In this document: piece after piece, positions 10,733 to 22,988 of the stretch
Layout: each line of letters opens with the position of its first letter
Position numbering within the stretch: the first letter of the stretch is position 1
NCBI GenBank assembly: GCA_015075545.1
Contig: JABTUC010000003.1
Coordinates: 372,001-436,000 of the forward strand
Length of the DNA: 64,000 nucleotides
Source of the DNA: Ideonella sp.
GTDB lineage: Bacteria; Pseudomonadota; Gammaproteobacteria; Burkholderiales; Burkholderiaceae_C
Reading direction: 5' to 3'
The notes under the pieces: model-generated
The model's input: only the letters and a program-made list of their open reading frames with translations
What the model was told of the DNA's origin: nothing
Databases searched by the model: none
Made by a program: the position numbers and the translations under genes

Positions 10733-11992
10733 CTAGTCTCGCAATTGGCTTGCCAGCATGGCCAGGCGATTGTGATGCGCGATGCGCAGGCACTCGACAT
10801 CGTCGCATTGGTTTCGGCGCCCATTCAGCCATTGCCTCTGAAAGGCGCGAACGCCGGCAACCTCGTCCGGTGAGGCCACCTTCGCCAGCACAGCCTCATA
10901 CAGCTGTGAGACTTCCAGATCCGCCTGCGCCAGATCCGGGTTTGCGCAAATCAGCAGTTCGGCGCGCAGTCTCGCCTGTCCGCAATCGAAGCTCGGCGCG
11001 ATCGCGCCGCTTTGCGGATCGGCGGTGCCGTCGGAGATCGATGGCGTCGTCGCGGCAGAGACTGCAACCATTGCGCCGCTTGCGGGCACGGGAGCCCGAA
11101 GCGCGGATTCAGGCTCCGACGTGGCGACGCGCGGGGGCGGGGTGGGCAGGCTCGTGGCGGCCGCCGTTCGGGGACGGTCGACCGAGGCGGCGGTACGGCC
11201 GCGGGTTGAGGCCTGAAGGGCGACCGGCAACGCGCCGATGGCGAACATCGCATGCTCGGCTGCTTCCTCGGCCTGACCGCGAATCGTCTTGAACGTCGCC
11301 ATCTGGCTGTCGGCGATGAACGCACGCGAGGAGGCATCCCAGCCCAGCAGGCGGACATCGACCTCCTGACGAGCCGCTGCCGCGGCCGACTCCTTGTAGC
11401 GGTCGTACTCGAGTCCGGACTGGACACGCGTGATCGAAATCGCGGCCCGCGAGAGATCGTCATGGATGCGTCGAGCGATCAGCTTGTCTCGCTCTTCCTT
11501 CAGCACCCAATCGATCGACTTGCGCCAGCACGAATCGGCCCCTGCGGACCCGGTGCCGCGGCCATCGCTATCGCAGGGCAGCCAGATCCAGCCAGCGATC
11601 GGTTTGCTCTCGCTATAGGCCCGAACCGCAAGCCACGTGGACCCAGCACCCGGCAACTGGCCTTCGAAGTGCAGGCGCTGCCCCTTTGCGAGGACAGCCA
11701 TCGCCCCTTGGGCTTGCTCCGCCGCCGCGATGGTCGTCCTGTCAGGAAAGAGAAAGGTGCGCCGGTCGAGTTCGATGACCTCATCGGTGTGGAAGTGCGT
11801 GATGTTGCGCAGGTACAGGGACGGGCCGAAGTCCAGCAGCGTCGCAAGGGAAAAGACGTTCTTGATGAGAATGCCGGCAAAGACCAGAACCCCGAGCACG
11901 ATCAACAGGCCCCGACCGACCAGATCGGAGTATTCCTTCTGTGTGTAGGTGACCGATGTCCCGTCGGAGCGGTGCTTCGTTATCCATGGCAT
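10733..11992 (-). CDS. Membrane-anchored protein with C-terminal LprI-like (DUF1311) domain
   Basis: 419 aa from ATG 11992, which has GGAGAC seven bases upstream. One transmembrane helix near residues 28-52 (GLLIVLGVLVFAGILI) is followed by an uncharacterised ~230-aa region, then a Pro/Ser/Ala-rich linker. The C-terminal ~85 residues have the LprI/DUF1311 pattern: FDCGQAR, LLICANPDLAQADLEVSQLY, QRQWLNGRRNQC and VECLRIAHHNRL, with four Cys likely forming disulfides in the periplasm. LprI relatives inhibit lysozyme in other bacteria, but a role here is only inference. No gene partner is evident. Confidence 0.78.
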   Translation of the reverse strand: MPWITKHRSDGTSVTYTQKEYSDLVGRGLLIVLGVLVFAGILIKNVFSLATLLDFGPSLYLRNITHFHTDEVIELDRRTFLFPDRTTIAAAEQAQGAMAVLAKGQRLHFEGQLPGAGSTWLAVRAYSESKPIAGWIWLPCDSDGRGTGSAGADSCWRKSIDWVLKEERDKLIARRIHDDLSRAAISITRVQSGLEYDRYKESAAAAARQEVDVRLLGWDASSRAFIADSQMATFKTIRGQAEEAAEHAMFAIGALPVALQASTRGRTAASVDRPRTAAATSLPTPPPRVATSEPESALRAPVPASGAMVAVSAATTPSISDGTADPQSGAIAPSFDCGQARLRAELLICANPDLAQADLEVSQLYEAVLAKVASPDEVAGVRAFQRQWLNGRRNQCDDVECLRIAHHNRLAMLASQLRD

Positions 11993-12189
11993 GAGCTGTC
12001 TCCGCGTGGCCACCGCAGTCGGTGCAGCGCGATATTCGTCAATATGACCGGCGAAGTGCTGTGACGAGATGCTCGAACGCAGCAGCCGGAGGCGAACCGG
12101 CGTGACCGGGCGTTCAGCAACTCACACAATCCTGTCGCGCTTTCGCCTTAGTAACCGCCTTCGCCCTCGCCCCTCGCTCGAGTCGCCTC

Positions 12190-12552
12190 ATGCCCGCCCA
12201 GGTCACGCCACCCGCCGCACTCGTTCGTGCGCGCCAACTGCTGCGTCGCGCAATCCGGTTGAACAACGCCGGCCGCTTCTACGCTGCCGAGCGCGCCAGC
12301 TGGCAAGCGCTGCTCATGCTCGAGGCATTGCTCGGCCGGTTCGACGAAGAGACCGTGGAAGCGGTCAATGGACTCGCTCTTTGCCGCTTCAACGCCGGGC
12401 AGTACGCCACAGCGGCCGATGCGTATCGCGACCTGCATGCGCGATGCCGAGTGGCCTACGGACACGACGATCCATTGACCGCGATCGCCGCCGATCGTCT
12501 ACAAGCCTGTCTCGATGCTTTCGACGGCAGGCACACGGCCCACCGGCACTGA
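12190..12552 (+). CDS. Small TPR-like helical protein
   Basis: 120 aa, ATG 12190. Helical repeats NNAGRFYAAERASWQALLML and FNAGQYATAADAYRDLHARC are spaced like tetratricopeptide units, suggesting a small protein-interaction module. No signal peptide. No partner is evident from neighbours: an LprI-domain gene diverges on the left and a clpP-like gene converges on the right. Confidence 0.62.
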   Translation: MPAQVTPPAALVRARQLLRRAIRLNNAGRFYAAERASWQALLMLEALLGRFDEETVEAVNGLALCRFNAGQYATAADAYRDLHARCRVAYGHDDPLTAIAADRLQACLDAFDGRHTAHRH

Positions 12553-12623
12553 CCAGCCTGCGAACTCTGCCCCGAAGCGCTACCGCTCGGGCGCTCCACC
12601 GGTACTGTTACGGGTCGGCTGCC

Positions 12624-13220
12624 TCAGCCCAGATCCTTCTGCCGCTCGATGATGCGCGAGACGATGCCGTACTTGACGGCCTCGTCGGCGTTCATCCAGA
12701 AGTCGCGCTCCATGTCGGTGAGCACGGTGGCGAGCGACTTGCCGGTCTGGGTGGCGATCACGCGGGCGATGCGCTCGCGCGTGCGCAGGATCTCCTTGGC
12801 CTGGATCGCGATGTCGGTGGCCTGGCCGCCGGCGCCGCCGGCGGGCTGGTGGATCATGAAGCGGGTGTTGGGCAGGCAGACGCGGCGCTCCTTCGGTGGC
12901 GCCAGGAAGACGTGGCAGCCCGCGCTCGCGACCCAGCCCGAGCCCACCGTGGTGACCGGCGCGCGCACGAAGCGGATCATGTCGTGGATCGCGTCGCCCG
13001 ATTCGACGTGGCCGCCCGGCGACGACACCAGCAGCGTGATCGGCGCGTCGGACGCCTCCGACAGCGCCAGCAGCCGGCGGCAGGTGGCCAGCGCGAGCTT
13101 GTCGTCGATCTCGCCGAACACCAGCACGTAGCGCGACTGGAACGCCAGCCGTTCCTCCATCGACGCCTGCGCTCGCTCGGTGCCCGGCGGCTCGGGGTTG
13201 GCTTGCGAGAGGATGTTCAT
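12624..13220 (-). CDS. clpP: ClpP-family serine peptidase subunit
   Basis: 198 aa from ATG 13220. Catalytic triad positions are visible: Ser in SAGCHVFLA (ASAG where ClpP has ASMA), His in RFMIHQPAGG, and Asp in MERDFWMNADEAVKYG. The SSPGGHVESGDAI segment forms the oxyanion strand. Many Burkholderiales carry such a ClpP paralogue away from the clpP-clpX operon. No Clp ATPase is next to it here, so it would have to pair with a chaperone encoded elsewhere or act alone. It lies 16 bp after cutA. Confidence 0.88.
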   Translation of the reverse strand: MNILSQANPEPPGTERAQASMEERLAFQSRYVLVFGEIDDKLALATCRRLLALSEASDAPITLLVSSPGGHVESGDAIHDMIRFVRAPVTTVGSGWVASAGCHVFLAPPKERRVCLPNTRFMIHQPAGGAGGQATDIAIQAKEILRTRERIARVIATQTGKSLATVLTDMERDFWMNADEAVKYGIVSRIIERQKDLG

Positions 13221-13236
13221 GCTTCGGCTCCGGGGT

Positions 13237-13581
13237 TCATGGGGTGTGCGGCGAACGGCTCGCGTCGTCGGCGTCGCAGGCCTGGGCGATCCATTCGCCG
13301 TAGGGCGCATAGATGGCGTCGAACGCCAGCGCATGGATCGCCGGCAGTTCGTAGCTGTGCAGCTCGCGGATCGCCTGCTCGACCTGCGGGTAGCGCTCGC
13401 GCGTGGTCTTGACGACGATGCGGCACTCGGGCTCGTGCACGACGCGGCCCTGCCAGCGGTAGATGCTGTCGATGTGCGAAATCTGGGCGCACGCCGCCAG
13501 CCGGCGCTGCACCAGCGCCTGCGCCATCGCCTGCGCTTCGGCCTGGGTGGCGACGGTGGTGACGACGGCGATCGGGGTCAT
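13237..13581 (-). CDS. cutA: Divalent cation tolerance protein CutA
   Basis: 114 aa, the usual size. TTVATQAEAQAMAQALVQ, LAACAQISHIDSIYRWQG and the C-terminal YGEWI are classic CutA1 motifs of the small trimeric cytosolic protein linked to copper/divalent cation tolerance. Downstream clpP is 16 bp away in the same direction, and a membrane protein gene lies 57 bp upstream. Confidence 0.95.
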   Translation of the reverse strand: MTPIAVVTTVATQAEAQAMAQALVQRRLAACAQISHIDSIYRWQGRVVHEPECRIVVKTTRERYPQVEQAIRELHSYELPAIHALAFDAIYAPYGEWIAQACDADDASRSPHTP

Positions 13582-13638
13582 CGGGTGCGGGCGCTGCGGC
13601 CCACTATACGACGCCGCGCGCAGGTGCGCGCCGAGCGT

Positions 13639-14109
13639 TCAGTGCACGGCCAGTTGCTGGCGCTGCTGCGCGGCACGCTCGCTGATCAGGCTCACCACCT
13701 CGGCAGGGTCGGCATCCAGCGCGTCGAGCGGCACGGTCACCCGCTGCGCGTCGCCATCGCCGTTCAGCCGCAACTGGATCGCGCGCCGCGTCCAGCCGGC
13801 GACGCGCGACTCGACCAGCCGCGCGTCGCGCACGTTGCGCAGCATCACCACCTCCTCGCGCAGGCCGCGGAACCACAGCCGGTCGGCGAACAGCGAGATC
13901 GTGGGGTGGTGGCGCGTGAACAGCCGCGCCGAGACGATGAACACGCCGGCACCGCACAGCATCAGCAGCGCCACGCCGGCCAGCTCGAGCCAGCGCGAGC
14001 TGGCGTACGACATCAGGACGCTGATCGCGACACCCGCCACCAGCAACGCCGCGAGCTGCCGTTGCAGCACCCGGGGCTCGCGAAAGTAGTCGCGCCTTGA
14101 CGCATCCAT
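13639..14109 (-). CDS. Two-helix inner-membrane protein, function unknown
   Basis: 156 aa from ATG 14109. The frame extends upstream to 14229 but without membrane-protein character. Two adjacent transmembrane helices (LAALLVAGVAISVLMSYA and LAGVALLMLCGAGVFIVSA) are followed by a ~90-aa cytosolic domain with alternating hydrophobic residues, possibly a PH-like beta domain (inference). Co-directional with adenosine deaminase upstream and cutA downstream. No family name recognised. Confidence 0.7.
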   Translation of the reverse strand: MDASRRDYFREPRVLQRQLAALLVAGVAISVLMSYASSRWLELAGVALLMLCGAGVFIVSARLFTRHHPTISLFADRLWFRGLREEVVMLRNVRDARLVESRVAGWTRRAIQLRLNGDGDAQRVTVPLDALDADPAEVVSLISERAAQQRQQLAVH

Positions 14110-14191
14110 CGATTCGTCGCCCGCTTGCGCGGGGCCGTGAAGGGATGTGCGTCGATTGTGCCAAGCCGCCCGACACGCCGCCAAGCGGCCG

Positions 14192-15878
<1,687 letters not shown>

Positions 15879-15950
15879 GGCACCTCACCCGCCGGGTTCG
15901 ACTGTAGAACGGGACCGCCCGGTGCGTCGAGTGCGAGCGAAGAAACGACA

Positions 15951-15970
15951 AGGCCACCCGCAGGTGGCCT
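15951..15970 (-). terminator. Terminator after the BMP importer operon
   Basis: On the minus strand, stem AGGCCACC / GGTGGCCT with a 4-base loop, followed by TGTCGTTTCTT. It starts 20 bp after the substrate-binding protein stop. Confidence 0.65.
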
Positions 15971-15990
15971 CGTCGGCGCGGGTCACAGCG

Positions 15991-17157
15991 TCACTTGTCG
16001 CCGGGCACCTTGCCTTCGACGCCCTTGACGAAGAACTTGATGCCGCCGAGCCACTCGTCGTCGGCCACCTTGTCCTTCTCGAGCACGGTCTTGCCGGTGT
16101 TGTCGACGATCGGGCCCTTCCAGATCACGTAGCTGCCGTCCTTGAGGCCGGCCTTCACCTTCTCGAGCTTGGCCTTCAGGTCGGCCGGCACGTCGTCGGC
16201 GATCGACACGAAGTCGATCGCGCCTTCCTTGACGCCCCACCAGATCTTGTCTTTCTGGGTCTTCCAGGTGCCGCCCAGCACGTCGTTGACTACCTTGGTG
16301 TAGTACGGCACCCAGTTGATCACTGCCGAGCCGAGGTGCGCCTTCGGGCCGTAGGCCGTCATGTCGGAATCCCAGCCGAAGGCGCGCTTGCCCTTCTCCT
16401 GCGCGGCCTTGAGCACCGCGGGCGAGTCGGTGTTCTGCATCAGCACGTCGGCGCCGCCGTTGATCAGCGCCGTCGCGGCCTCGGTCTCCTTGGGCGGGTT
16501 GAACCAGTCGTTGACCCACACCACCTTGGTCTTGATCTTCGGGTTGACGCTCTGCGCGCCGAGCGTGAACGAGTTGATGTTGCGCAGCACCTCGGGGATC
16601 GGCACCGAGCCGACCACGCCCAGCGTGTGGGTCTTGCTCATGCCGCCGGCGATCACGCCGGCCATGTAGGCGCCCTCGTAGGTGCGGCTGTCGTAGGTTT
16701 GCAGGTTCTCGGCGGTCTTGTAGCCGGTGGCGTGTTCGAACTTCACGTCCTTGTGGTCAGCGGCCACCTTGAGCATCGGCTCCATGTAGCCGAAGGTGGT
16801 GCCGAAGATCAGCTTGTTGCCGGTGCTCACCATGTCGCGGAACACGCGCTCGGCGTCGGCCGCCTCGGGAACGCTCTCGACGTAGCTGGTGACGATCTTG
16901 TCGCCGAACTCCTTCTGGATCGCCTTGCGCGCGTTGTCGTGCGCGAAAGTCCAGCCGCCGTCGCCCACCGGGCCGACGTAGGCGAACGCGATCTTCAGCG
17001 GCTCGGGCTTGGCCGGCGCGGGCGCCGCCGCCGGCGCGGGCGTGGCCGCGGGCGGCGCTGCGGCCTCCTCCTTCTTGCCGCAGCCCACGAGGGCGGCGGC
17101 AGCGGCCACGGCGGCAAAGCCGCCGAGCCTGAGCAGGGAACGTTTGGTCTTGATCAT
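15991..17157 (-). CDS. BMP-family ABC transporter substrate-binding lipoprotein (nucleoside/purine)
   Basis: 388 aa from ATG 17157. The lipobox ALVGC places the lipidated Cys near residue 26, followed by a Pro/Ala-rich tether. The BMP (Bmp/Med/PnrA-like) domain shows FAYVGPVGDGGWTFAHD, FGTTFGYMEP, GAYMAGVIAGGMSK and NTDSPAVL. Known members bind nucleosides or purines outside the inner membrane. It is the last gene of a guaD - ATPase - permease - permease - receptor unit, which supports a purine or nucleoside ligand. Confidence 0.93.
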   Translation of the reverse strand: MIKTKRSLLRLGGFAAVAAAAALVGCGKKEEAAAPPAATPAPAAAPAPAKPEPLKIAFAYVGPVGDGGWTFAHDNARKAIQKEFGDKIVTSYVESVPEAADAERVFRDMVSTGNKLIFGTTFGYMEPMLKVAADHKDVKFEHATGYKTAENLQTYDSRTYEGAYMAGVIAGGMSKTHTLGVVGSVPIPEVLRNINSFTLGAQSVNPKIKTKVVWVNDWFNPPKETEAATALINGGADVLMQNTDSPAVLKAAQEKGKRAFGWDSDMTAYGPKAHLGSAVINWVPYYTKVVNDVLGGTWKTQKDKIWWGVKEGAIDFVSIADDVPADLKAKLEKVKAGLKDGSYVIWKGPIVDNTGKTVLEKDKVADDEWLGGIKFFVKGVEGKVPGDK

Positions 17158-17231
17158 ACGAGGAGGTTCTCCGGTCGTTGCGATGCGCACCCCGGCCGGG
17201 ATGCGAAGGCGGCGATTATGCGGCGTCGGCC

Positions 17232-18152
17232 TTACGCCCCGGGATGGAATGGCTTACCCAGCGAGGCCGGCATGTTGACGCGGATCCAGGTGGCGTTGCG
17301 CGAGATCGCCACCAGCACGACGATGGTCGCCAGGTACGGCAGCATGCTGAGAAACTGGCTCGGCATCTGCACGCCCTCGCCTTGCAGGTAGAACTGCAGC
17401 ATCGTGACGCCGCCGAACAGGTACGCCCCGAGCAGCACGCGCGCCGGCCGCCAGGTGGCGAAGGTGGTGAGCGCGAGCGCGATCCAGCCCTTGCCGGCGA
17501 TCATCCCCTCGACCCACAGCGGCGTGTAGACCACCGAGATGTACGCGCCGGCGAGCCCGCACAGCGCGCCGCCGACCACCACCGCGAGCAGCCGGATGCC
17601 GCGCACCGGGTAGCCGAGCGCGTGCGCCGATTCGGGCGACTCGCCGATCGCGCGCAGCACCAGCCCGCCTCGCGAGCGGTACAGGAACCACGCCAGCGCC
17701 GCGGCGCCGGCCATCGCGAGGTAGACGATCGGGTGGTGCCTGAACAGCGCCGGTCCGACGAACGGGATGTCGGCCAGCCCGGGAATCTCGAACTTCGGCC
17801 GCTCGCTCAGCTTCTCCTGCGTGTAGCGGATGCCGACGAACGCCGAGAAGCCGGCGCCGAACAGGCTCAGCGCGAGCCCGCTGGCGTACTGGTTGGTGTT
17901 GAGCCAGATCACCAGCACGCCGAACGCCGCGGCCATGATCGCCCCGCTGCCCATGCCGGCGGCAAACGCCAGCCAGTCGCTGCCGGTGTGAACCGCGGTG
18001 GCGAAGCCGGCGATCGCCGCCACCAGCATCATCCCTTCGGCCCCGAGGTTGACGATGCCCGCGCGCTCGTTGATCAACAACCCGAGCCCGGCGATCGCCA
18101 ACGCGGTGCCGGCGTTGAGCGTGGCGGCGATGAGGAGGGCGAAGGCGTCCAT
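17232..18152 (-). CDS. ABC transporter permease, BMP importer, second subunit
   Basis: 306 aa from ATG 18152, with 8-9 predicted hydrophobic helices. GLLINERAGIVNLGAEGMML is the conserved segment of the YufQ/NupC-type permeases that pair with BMP receptors, and YISVVYTPLWVEGMIAGKG is also family-like. It would form the inner-membrane channel with the permease at 18804-19922. In comparable operons the two permease genes abut or overlap; here 651 bp of repetitive non-coding DNA separates them. Confidence 0.92.
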   Translation of the reverse strand: MDAFALLIAATLNAGTALAIAGLGLLINERAGIVNLGAEGMMLVAAIAGFATAVHTGSDWLAFAAGMGSGAIMAAAFGVLVIWLNTNQYASGLALSLFGAGFSAFVGIRYTQEKLSERPKFEIPGLADIPFVGPALFRHHPIVYLAMAGAAALAWFLYRSRGGLVLRAIGESPESAHALGYPVRGIRLLAVVVGGALCGLAGAYISVVYTPLWVEGMIAGKGWIALALTTFATWRPARVLLGAYLFGGVTMLQFYLQGEGVQMPSQFLSMLPYLATIVVLVAISRNATWIRVNMPASLGKPFHPGA

Positions 18153-18803
18153 CGTCAGCAGACCCGTTGCTGCACCGAACTGGCAGACTTGGCGGTGGGC
18201 TTGCATTGGCTCGAACGGGCAAAGCCGCGGCCGGGTATGCGCCGGCGCTCGTGCACGGCGTCCTCCGCTTCGCGGAGGATCCCTTCCGGTGCTCGGTCCG
18301 TGGCGGCGCCGCGAAACTCGCTGCACTCCCTTGGTCGTTCCGCTCGGACAATCGCGGCGAGTCAGAAATGGATGCGCGCGCTGCGCGCGCGCCCGCCTCG
18401 GCCCTGCGCTCCTCAGCGCCGCGCAATGTCGCTGCCGGCGCACACCCGACCACGGCTTTGCCAGCACCACCGTGGAATGCGTCGTCGCCCACCACGAGCG
18501 TCCCTGCGCGGTGGGCGGTGCCCGGTGGGGGCGACTTGTGGGGCGGCGAGAAGCGCAGCGGCAGGAGGGGGAGTCCGGCGCCGCAGGCGGCGGACCGGCG
18601 AGGACGCCGTGAAGTTCGCGGCGCGTTCAGCGCCGCGAACGGCGGTACCGCAGCCGCCCTCGTGGCGCGAGCATCGCAGCGAAGTCGGCGCGCAGCGCCG
18701 ACCGCCACAGTAGGAGCCCCCATCGGGTACCGCCCACCGCGCTGCGCATACCGCTGCAGCACGGGCCACTCATCACACCGCGCCAACGCCTCGCATCGCA
18801 TGC
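18153..18803. repeat. Mosaic non-coding repeat A between permease genes
   Basis: 651 bp without a credible gene. It shares modules with the stretch at 56489-57101: GCAAAGCCGCGGCCGGGTAT (18220-18239), CCACCACGAGCGTC followed by GCGGTGGGCGGTGCCC (18489-18524), and GGCGGCGAGAAGCGCAGCGG (18542-18561). An inverted copy of the GGTGGGCGGTGCCC module lies near 18717-18742, and CACGGCTTTGCC near 18451 inverts the first module. A CTGACTCGC-GCGATTG module near 18346-18367 runs opposite to its copy at 56958. The region splits an operon, so it may alter mRNA stability or expression of the downstream genes. Confidence 0.7.
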
Positions 18804-19914
18804 TCACGAAGGCTCCTTCGCAGCCAAAGGCGCCGCCACCGAACTCGTGCCTGCATGCGATCGGACTGCACCACGCCAGCGCACGCGGTAGTGGATCAGC
18901 GTGTCGCACGCCAGCAGGGCGAACAGCAGCAGGCCCTGGAAGACGCCGGTCAGCGCCTTGGGCAGGCCCAGGCGCGATTGGGCCAGCTCGCCGCCGATGT
19001 AGAACATGCTCATCAGGATGGCGGCGAACACCACGCCCACCGGGTGCAGGCGGCCGACGAAGGCGACGATGATCGCGGCGAAGCCGTAACCCACCGGCAC
19101 GTGCGGCGTCAGTTGGCCGAGCGGCCCGGCCGCCTCGAGCGCGCCGGCCAGGCCGGCGAGCGCGCCCGAGATCAGCAGCGCGCTCCACAGCGCGCGGCGC
19201 GACGAAAAGCCGGCATAGCGCGCCGCGGCCGGCGCCAGGCCGCCCACCTGCAGCGCGAAGCCGCGATAGGTGCGAAACAGGAACAGCCACGCCAGCGCCG
19301 CGGCGGCCAGCGCGATCAGCACGCCGATGTTGAGCCGCGAGCCCTCGACCAGCCGCGGAATGCGCGTGCTCGCGGCGAAGGTGATCGTCTGCGGGAAGTT
19401 GTAGCCCTTGGGGTCCTTCCACGGGCCGTAGACGAGATAGCCCAGCACCAGCACGGCCACGTACACCAGCATCAGGCTGACCAGGATCTCGTTGGCGTTG
19501 AAGCGGTCGCGCAGCAGCGCGACGATCGCCGCCCACAGCATGCCGCCGACGATGCCGGCCAGCAGGATCGCCACCACGATCGCGCGCGGCGTGTCGGTGG
19601 CGGCCTGCATCGCGATGCCGCTGCCGAACACCGCGCCGATCACGTACTGGCCCTCGGCGCCGATGTTCCACACGTTCGAGCGGTAGCAGATCGCCAACCC
19701 GAGCCCGATCAGCACCAGCGGCGTGGCCTTCACCGCGATCTCGGTCCACGCGTAGCCGCTCCTGATCGGCTCCCAGAAGAACATCTGCAGCGCGCGCAAA
19801 GGATCCTTGCCGAGCAGCGCGAACATCACGATGCCGATCACCACCGTGACCGCCAGCGCCAGCAGCGGCGAGGCCAACGACATCGCCTGCGACGGCTGTG
19901 GCCGCGCCTCGAGC

Positions 19915-19922
<8 letters not shown>
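18804..19922 (-). CDS. ABC transporter permease, BMP importer, first subunit
   Basis: 372 aa from ATG 19922. About ten hydrophobic helices. The signature NVWNIGAEGQYVIGAVFG and FNANEILVSLMLVYVAVLVL match YufP/NupB-type permeases. The start overlaps the ATPase stop by 8 bp (ATG CT TAG), so translation is coupled. The C-terminal tail (VRSHAGTSSVAAPLAAKEPS) is not family-like and runs up to mosaic repeat A. Confidence 0.92.
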
Positions 19923-21503
<1,581 letters not shown>

Positions 21504-21507
<4 letters not shown>

Positions 21508-22916
21508 GGGCCGCTTCCTGCGACAGCGCCGATGACACCGGCGGTGGCGGCTCGCGCAACCGACGCCGCCTTCTTGGGGCGGCCTTGCACCCCGGCAACG
21601 TCGCTGCCGCGCCGGTAGCGCGTGCGCCCGGCCACCAGCGTGGCGACCAGGTTGCGCTCGTCGCCGAGCATCACCCAGGCGAACAGGCGCTCGTGAAGGT
21701 CGCGCGCCAGCGCGTCGCGCGCCAGCGGCACCGCGCCGACCGCCCAATCCCACACCGTGAGGTCGGCGCTGCGGCCGGGCTCGAGGCTGCCGATCTCGTG
21801 GTCGAGGTGCAGCGCCCGTGCGGCGCCGAGCGTCGCCGCGTGCAGCGCCCTGAACGCGCTCAGCCGCACGCCGCGCAGCGCCTGCACACGGTAGGCGTCG
21901 GCCATCGCACGCAGCATCGACAGGCTGGTGCCGCCGCCGACATCGCTGGCCAGCGAGACCGGGACCTTCGCTTCGGCCATTGCCTGCCAGTCGAACAGGC
22001 CGCTGCCGAGGAACAGGTTCGACCCCGGGCAGTGCGCGATCTGCGCGCCGCTGTCGGCCAGGCGCGCGCGATCGGCGTCGTCGAGCCAGATGCCGTGCGC
22101 GAGCACCGCGCGCTCGCCGAGCAGGCCGTGCCGGTGGTAGACATCGAGGTAGCTGCGCGCCTCGGGAAAGAGCTGCGCGACCCACGCCACCTCGGCGCGG
22201 TTCTCGGCGACGTGGGTCTGCATGTACAGGCCCTGGTGCCGCCGCAGCAGCGCGCCGGCCATCGCCAGTTGTGCCGGCGTGCTGGTGGCCGCGAAGCGCG
22301 GCGTCACCGCATACGCCAGGCGATCGCTGCCGTGCCAGCGCGCGATCAGCGCCTCGCATTCGTCGCGCGCGCGGCCGACGTCGTCGCGCAGGCCGTCGGG
22401 CGCATGGCGGTCCATCAGCACCTTGCCGGCGATCAGGCGCATGCCGCGCGCACGCGCGGCCGCGAACAGCGCATCGACCGACGCCGCGTGCACGCTCGGA
22501 AACACCACCGCCGCGGTGGTGCCGTGCGCCAGCAGGGCGTCGGTGAAGGCATTGGCTTGCGCCGCCGCGTGCTCGGCGTCGGCGTGGCGCGCCTCGGCGG
22601 GGAAGGTGTAGCGCTCGAGCCAGTCGAGCAGCTCGCTGCCGTACGAGGCCACCACGTCGAGCTGCACGCTGTGCACGTGGGTGTCGATCAGCCCCGGCAG
22701 CAGCAGGCGGCCGCGGTGATCTTCGCGCTGCCAGTCGTCGCCGGGGCCTTCGCTGCCGGGCAGCACGCCGGCGATGCGGCCGTGCTCGATCAGCAGCCAG
22801 TGGTCGGGGCGGTGGCGCAGCGCCGCCGGCGACGGCGTGCCGAGCCCGGGATCGGCGGTGAAATCCAGCAGGTCGGCGCGCAGCGCGCGGCGTGCGGGAT
22901 CTCGGGGCGCGGCCAT
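21504..22916 (-). CDS. guaD: Guanine deaminase
   Basis: 470 aa amidohydrolase converting guanine to xanthine plus ammonia in the cytosol. Zinc ligands and active-site segments are visible: DTHVHSVQLD, QTHVAENRAEV, AHGIWLDD and SDVGGGTSLSML. The C-terminal ~25 residues are an Ala/Lys-rich extension. First gene of the importer operon, with a 4-bp overlap onto the ATPase gene, and divergent from xdhA 72 bp away. Its product xanthine is the substrate of the divergently encoded dehydrogenase. Confidence 0.95.
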
Positions 22917-22988
22917 GGAGCGTGGACTATAGTCGGCCGCATTCGCCGCTCACAGACCGGGTATCCACGGGCCGACCGCAGGAGCCCG
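22917..22988. promoter_or_regulatory. Divergent guaD / xdhA promoter region
   Basis: 72 bp must serve both operons. GACTATAGTC at 22925-22934 is a perfect 10-base palindrome containing a -10-like TATAGT on either strand. No clear -35 partner is seen, suggesting activator dependence. A purine-responsive regulator is expected, but none is encoded adjacent. Confidence 0.4.

Noticed and set aside
18413-18769. Open frame of 118 codons inside mosaic repeat A
   Set aside because: No RBS, Arg/Ala/Pro-rich composition, and it is made of modules shared in different order with repeat B, so it is not a conserved protein.
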